From Tyzzerella sp. (GTDB taxonomy: Bacteria; Bacillota; Clostridia; Lachnospirales; Anaerotignaceae), in NCBI GenBank assembly GCA_019415525.1, contig DXZA01000062.1, positions 1-28,665 on the forward strand: 28,665 nt of DNA, given 5' to 3'. The first letter of the stretch is position 1; every line of letters starts with the position of its first letter. A program made the position numbers and the translations under genes. The notes beneath the pieces were generated by a model, which worked only from the letters and a program-made list of their open reading frames with translations, was not told the origin of the DNA and made no database searches. This document shows positions 25,205-28,665 of the stretch, piece after piece.

Positions 25205-25233
25205 TTGTTTAATATAAATTTTTATCTTATAAT
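25205..25233 (+). promoter_or_regulatory. Promoter of the SGNH hydrolase gene
   Basis: TTGTTT (25205-25210), a 17-nt spacer and TATAAT (25228-25233), about 27 nt before the TTG start and just after the AlkD-like gene. Confidence 0.75.
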
Positions 25234-25259
25234 AGTATAAGTTAAAGGAGGCATTAAAA

Positions 25260-27344
25260 TTGAAAAGAAATATTTTAGTCGGAATATTGACAGCTATGAT
25301 TATTACAAATAATGTAATGGCCGGCCAAGTTGTCACCAGTACTGTTATAAGTGGATATACAACAGCTTCAAGACCTAATCCTGTATATAATATAAATCCT
25401 TATAATATATCAACATATACAGGTGTTGGAGAGGATGGAAGTCTAAAGCTTTATGGTAATGGTGAAATTATAGAAATACCACTTGAAACTCCATTATATA
25501 AATTAAATGATGGATATTCGGATAAAATTATGAATAAAGATGGAGTATGGGGTATTGAACGTAATGTAGGTGTATATGAATTTACAGGTGCTGAAAACTG
25601 GGAATTATATACTGCCAATAGTTATAATAATAATTCAACAGTAATATTTACATGTGATTCGCCAGTAGAAACATCTATACTTAATGGATTATGTACTCAT
25701 TTTGATGTATTATCAACTAAAGATATAAAAACAACAACTTATGATGGAATATCTTTTTCAACAGATGGAAATAAAATTCTTATGCGTTTTATGAATGTAA
25801 GAAATATAAAAACAGTAGAAAATATTAAAAGCTTTTTATATAGTCAAAATATAAATGGAACACCAGTAAAATTATTATATTTCCTTGATAAGCCTGTATT
25901 TGAGGCTTTTGATGAAGATATACAAAATAAACTTAATGGAGCTTTTGATGAAGATAATATAAAAAATATTGGATATACAGATACTAATCTTCAGAAAATA
26001 GAGTTTAATGGTATTAAAAAAAGTATTAATACAGCTATATTTAACACAGCTACAACAAATAATGAAATGTTAGATAATTTTCTTACAGGTATTGTAGATT
26101 TAAAAATATACAATAGTAGTAATGAAAATTATTTTATAAATGAAGTTTCTGCTGATAATGATAGTATTAAAATATCCATAAAAGATAGTAATAATATAAT
26201 ATATACAGGTTCAATAGCATATTATGAATCTAACTTTATTAATGATAAGAATACAGAGGTTGTATTATCAAATAAAGATAGTAATGTTATTATACGTATG
26301 CAAATTAATCTTTCAAAAATAAAAGTACCATTTGGTAAAATTATATTAGATGATAATACAGTTTTATTAAATGATAGTTGTAAAACAAATATACAAGGGG
26401 TATTACCAGAAAAAATATATTATACAGATAATGGTAATACAGAAGTTTATTTAAGTAATACTATTGTATATGGTGAAAGTACAGCAAATACAAAATTTAA
26501 AGTTTCAGGAAATGGAGAATATACATTTAACGAAACAAATAATTGTATAAAGCCTATGGTAGATAATGATAATTTAACTGTAAATTATTCTTTGGATAAT
26601 AAAAATAAATATTCTATTGAATTTGAATATGTACCAAAACAAGAAATAGATAAAACTCTTAATATTATGTTTTTAGGTGATAGTTTAATAAACCAAGAAT
26701 ATTATTCACGATATGTAAAAGAGCTTTTTGCTAATGATGGTGTTGAGTTAAACCTTATTGGAACAAGAGGTACAGATGATAATAAACATGAAGGTCGTGG
26801 TGGATGGTCTGCATATAATTATTGTAATGATATATCAGCATCAGGCTATACAAATCCATTTTTAAATAATGGCAATTTTTATTTTACATATTATATGGAA
26901 GAAAATAAACTTGAAACACCAGATTATATTGTAATAAATCTTGGTATAAATGACTTAAATCTTAATGGTCATAATAGTTTTGATGAAATTTTAGAAAATT
27001 TTGATACAATAATTAATAGTATACATAATTATAATGAAAATATTAATGTTATTATAAATACTCCTGTATTATTATATGAAACAGATAAGACTAATACAGC
27101 CAAAACAACAAGACTTGTGTTTAATGAAGTTCTTATGGAAAAATATAGTGAAGGATACAAAAATGTAGTTGTATGTCCTTCTTATCTTGTATTAAATCCA
27201 AGAACAGACTATAAACTTATAGAACAGGAAATGAGTGATGCTATGACTGTAACAGATACAACACATCCTAATATATATGGATACAAGAATATGGCTGATA
27301 TTACATATACATATATACATTATATAGAGTCCTGTTTAAAATGA
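25260..27344 (+). CDS. Secreted SGNH/GDSL-type hydrolase with large N-terminal region
   Basis: A 694-aa exported protein. The start is TTG, 9 nt after AAAGGAGG, and it opens with a signal peptide (MKRN, hydrophobic core, NVMAG cleavage region). Residues about 30-465 are Asn/Thr-rich, beta-strand-rich and without a family I recognise. The C-terminal ~225 residues are an SGNH esterase fold: block I MFLGDSL (nucleophile Ser475), Gly in the GRGGWSAY region (block II-like), block III LGINDLN (Asn564), and block V DTTHPN (Asp666, His669). All four hallmark residues are present, so it should be an active ester hydrolase, perhaps acting on acetylated cell-wall or dietary glycans outside the cell. The substrate is unknown. 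There is no lipobox or LPXTG, so it is secreted or bound non-covalently. Confidence 0.85.
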   Translation: MKRNILVGILTAMIITNNVMAGQVVTSTVISGYTTASRPNPVYNINPYNISTYTGVGEDGSLKLYGNGEIIEIPLETPLYKLNDGYSDKIMNKDGVWGIERNVGVYEFTGAENWELYTANSYNNNSTVIFTCDSPVETSILNGLCTHFDVLSTKDIKTTTYDGISFSTDGNKILMRFMNVRNIKTVENIKSFLYSQNINGTPVKLLYFLDKPVFEAFDEDIQNKLNGAFDEDNIKNIGYTDTNLQKIEFNGIKKSINTAIFNTATTNNEMLDNFLTGIVDLKIYNSSNENYFINEVSADNDSIKISIKDSNNIIYTGSIAYYESNFINDKNTEVVLSNKDSNVIIRMQINLSKIKVPFGKIILDDNTVLLNDSCKTNIQGVLPEKIYYTDNGNTEVYLSNTIVYGESTANTKFKVSGNGEYTFNETNNCIKPMVDNDNLTVNYSLDNKNKYSIEFEYVPKQEIDKTLNIMFLGDSLINQEYYSRYVKELFANDGVELNLIGTRGTDDNKHEGRGGWSAYNYCNDISASGYTNPFLNNGNFYFTYYMEENKLETPDYIVINLGINDLNLNGHNSFDEILENFDTIINSIHNYNENINVIINTPVLLYETDKTNTAKTTRLVFNEVLMEKYSEGYKNVVVCPSYLVLNPRTDYKLIEQEMSDAMTVTDTTHPNIYGYKNMADITYTYIHYIESCLK

Positions 27345-27415
27345 TAATTTAGAGCCATATGGTTTTAAATATATAATTGTTTTTCTTAACATAATAAAAA
27401 AAGGAGGGGGATTTA

Positions 27416-28609
27416 ATGAAAAACAGTTTCAAAATGAGTTTGCCATTAAAACTTATTATTGGAGTTATAGTAGGTATTATATTAGGTATGGTGGCAAACG
27501 AAGCTATTATGAATGTGGTTGTAACAGTAAAATATATTCTTGGACAGTTTATTAATTTCTGTGTACCATTAATAATAATAGGATTTATAGCACCATCTAT
27601 TACAAAATTGGGAAGTAATGCATCAAAAATGCTTGGTATTGCACTTTTGATAGCATATATTTCATCAATATGTGCTGCTTTTATATCAGCTGCAGCAGGT
27701 TATGCAATTATACCGAATTTATCAATAGTTACAGAAACAAATGGTTTGAAAGAACTTCCGGAAGTTATATTCCAGCTTGACATTCCACAGATTATGTCTG
27801 TAATGAGTGCACTTGTATTTTCTATTATTGCTGGACTTTCAGCAGTTTGGGCAAAAGCTAAGTTCTTTGCAAATATTCTTGATGATTTCCAAAGAATGAT
27901 ATTAATTGTTGTTAAGAAGATAGTTATACCACTTCTTCCATTTTTTATAGCTGTAACATTCTGTTCATTAAGCTATGAAGGTGCAATAACAAGACAGCTT
28001 CCAACATTTTTAATAATAGTAGTAATAGTAATAATAGGTCATTATATATGGCTTGCTGTATTATATGGAATTGCAGGAATATATTCAGGCAAAAATCCTA
28101 TAGAGGTTATAAAACATTATGGTCCTGCATATATTACAGCTATAGGTACAATGAGTTCAGCAGCAACACTTGCAGTTGCTCTTGAATGTGCAAAAAAATC
28201 TAAAGTTTTAAGAAAAGATATGGTAGATTTTGGTATACCTCTTTTTGCTAATATACATCTTTGTGGTTCTGTATTAACAGAGGTATTCTTTGTAATGACA
28301 GTAAATCAAATCTTATATGGTACACTTCCTTCAGTTGGGTCAATGATTTTATTCTGTCTTCTTCTTGGTGTATTTGCAATAGGTGCACCTGGAGTACCTG
28401 GAGGAACAGTAATGGCTTCTTTAGGTCTTATAACAGATGTTCTTTTATTTGATGGAACTGGAACTGCTTTAATGCTTACAATATTTGCATTACAGGATAG
28501 TTTTGGTACAGCTTGTAATGTAACTGGTGATGGAGCTTTAACTCTTATGCTTACAGGATATGTTGAAAAACATAATATAGAAGAACAAAAAATAGATTTT
28601 AGTTTATAA
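27416..28609 (+). CDS. Dicarboxylate/amino acid:cation symporter (DAACS, SLC1-type)
   Basis: Membrane symporter of the GltP/SstT class taking up dicarboxylates or amino acids with Na+ or H+. At 397 aa it has eight membrane helices and the two re-entrant hairpins: HP1 with the Ser-rich tip GTMSSAATLAVALE, TM7 around FGIPLFANIHLCGS, HP2 with GAPGVPGGTVMA, and TM8 with FGTACNVTGD, whose Asn and Asp bind substrate in the family. It keeps NVTGD rather than the NVxGT form, which argues against assigning a precise substrate. AAAGGAGGGGG lies 9 nt before the ATG. It follows the SGNH gene by 71 nt, either from a weak promoter or by read-through. Confidence 0.93.
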   Translation: MKNSFKMSLPLKLIIGVIVGIILGMVANEAIMNVVVTVKYILGQFINFCVPLIIIGFIAPSITKLGSNASKMLGIALLIAYISSICAAFISAAAGYAIIPNLSIVTETNGLKELPEVIFQLDIPQIMSVMSALVFSIIAGLSAVWAKAKFFANILDDFQRMILIVVKKIVIPLLPFFIAVTFCSLSYEGAITRQLPTFLIIVVIVIIGHYIWLAVLYGIAGIYSGKNPIEVIKHYGPAYITAIGTMSSAATLAVALECAKKSKVLRKDMVDFGIPLFANIHLCGSVLTEVFFVMTVNQILYGTLPSVGSMILFCLLLGVFAIGAPGVPGGTVMASLGLITDVLLFDGTGTALMLTIFALQDSFGTACNVTGDGALTLMLTGYVEKHNIEEQKIDFSL

Positions 28610-28613
28610 TATG

Positions 28614-28652
28614 AAAAACACTCTTTTTGTATTTACAAAAAGAGTGTTTTTT
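28614..28652. terminator. Terminator after the symporter gene
   Basis: Perfect 18-bp stem (AAAAACACTCTTTTTGTA, 2-nt loop, complement) ending in a T-run. It is symmetrical enough to act on both strands. The last 13 bp of the window show nothing further. Confidence 0.93.
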
Positions 28653-28665
28653 TATTGTATTATAA

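Overview
The window is AT-rich with low-GC Gram-positive signals: strong AGGAGG-type ribosome binding sites, many TTGAAA/TATAAT promoters, T-tailed hairpin terminators, a proline T-box and a candidate sporulation promoter. It most likely comes from an anaerobic, spore-forming member of the Clostridia (Lachnospirales-like). No species can be named from sequence alone. Most of it is ordinary chromosome, with one accessory cassette at about 5.0-11.75 kb.

Layout. (1) 36-4968: a drug-efflux operon of a MarR regulator, a lipoprotein membrane-fusion protein and an RND permease. (2) 5032-5478: two tandem copies of a ~204-nt structured element, each closed by 14-15-bp terminal inverted repeats and holding a long internal hairpin. 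(3) 5639-11684: a three-gene operon with 4-nt overlaps encoding a 939-aa helical-repeat-like protein, a 588-aa winged-helix/SWIM zinc protein and a 488-aa retron-type reverse transcriptase. (4) 11755-13466 (minus): archaeal/eukaryal-type prolyl-tRNA synthetase behind a T-box leader. (5) 13597-19716: a small zinc-ribbon protein, an M29 aminopeptidase, then aspS-gatC-gatA-gatB for transamidation-dependent Asn/Gln-tRNA synthesis. (6) 19762-20673 (minus): a cysteine-rich, probably spore-coat protein. (7) 20761-22010 (minus): a two-gene split ThrE-type Thr/Ser exporter, divergent from glyA. (8) nfo (minus) divergent from an AlkD-like gene. (9) A secreted SGNH hydrolase and a dicarboxylate/amino-acid:cation symporter.

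The most interesting part is the cassette at 5.0-11.7 kb. The RT has the retron hallmarks NAxxH (NAAHG), YADD and an ITG version of the VTG motif. The two upstream elements look like retron msr-msd RNAs when read on the minus strand: a1, a small hairpin, a 102-nt hairpin, then a2. An extended -10 promoter lies just before them on that strand, and a bidirectional terminator just after them. The two copies are nearly identical except in a 17-bp segment of the long hairpin, where 8 base pairs differ and every change is matched on the opposite arm. So pairing is kept while sequence is free to change, around a fixed 16-nt apical segment. I read this as a retron (from memory, resembling the class with HEAT-like and WH-SWIM partners) that carries two divergently transcribed ncRNAs with interchangeable stem sequences. 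The RT and RNA structure are seen directly; the retron assignment, strand and function are inference.
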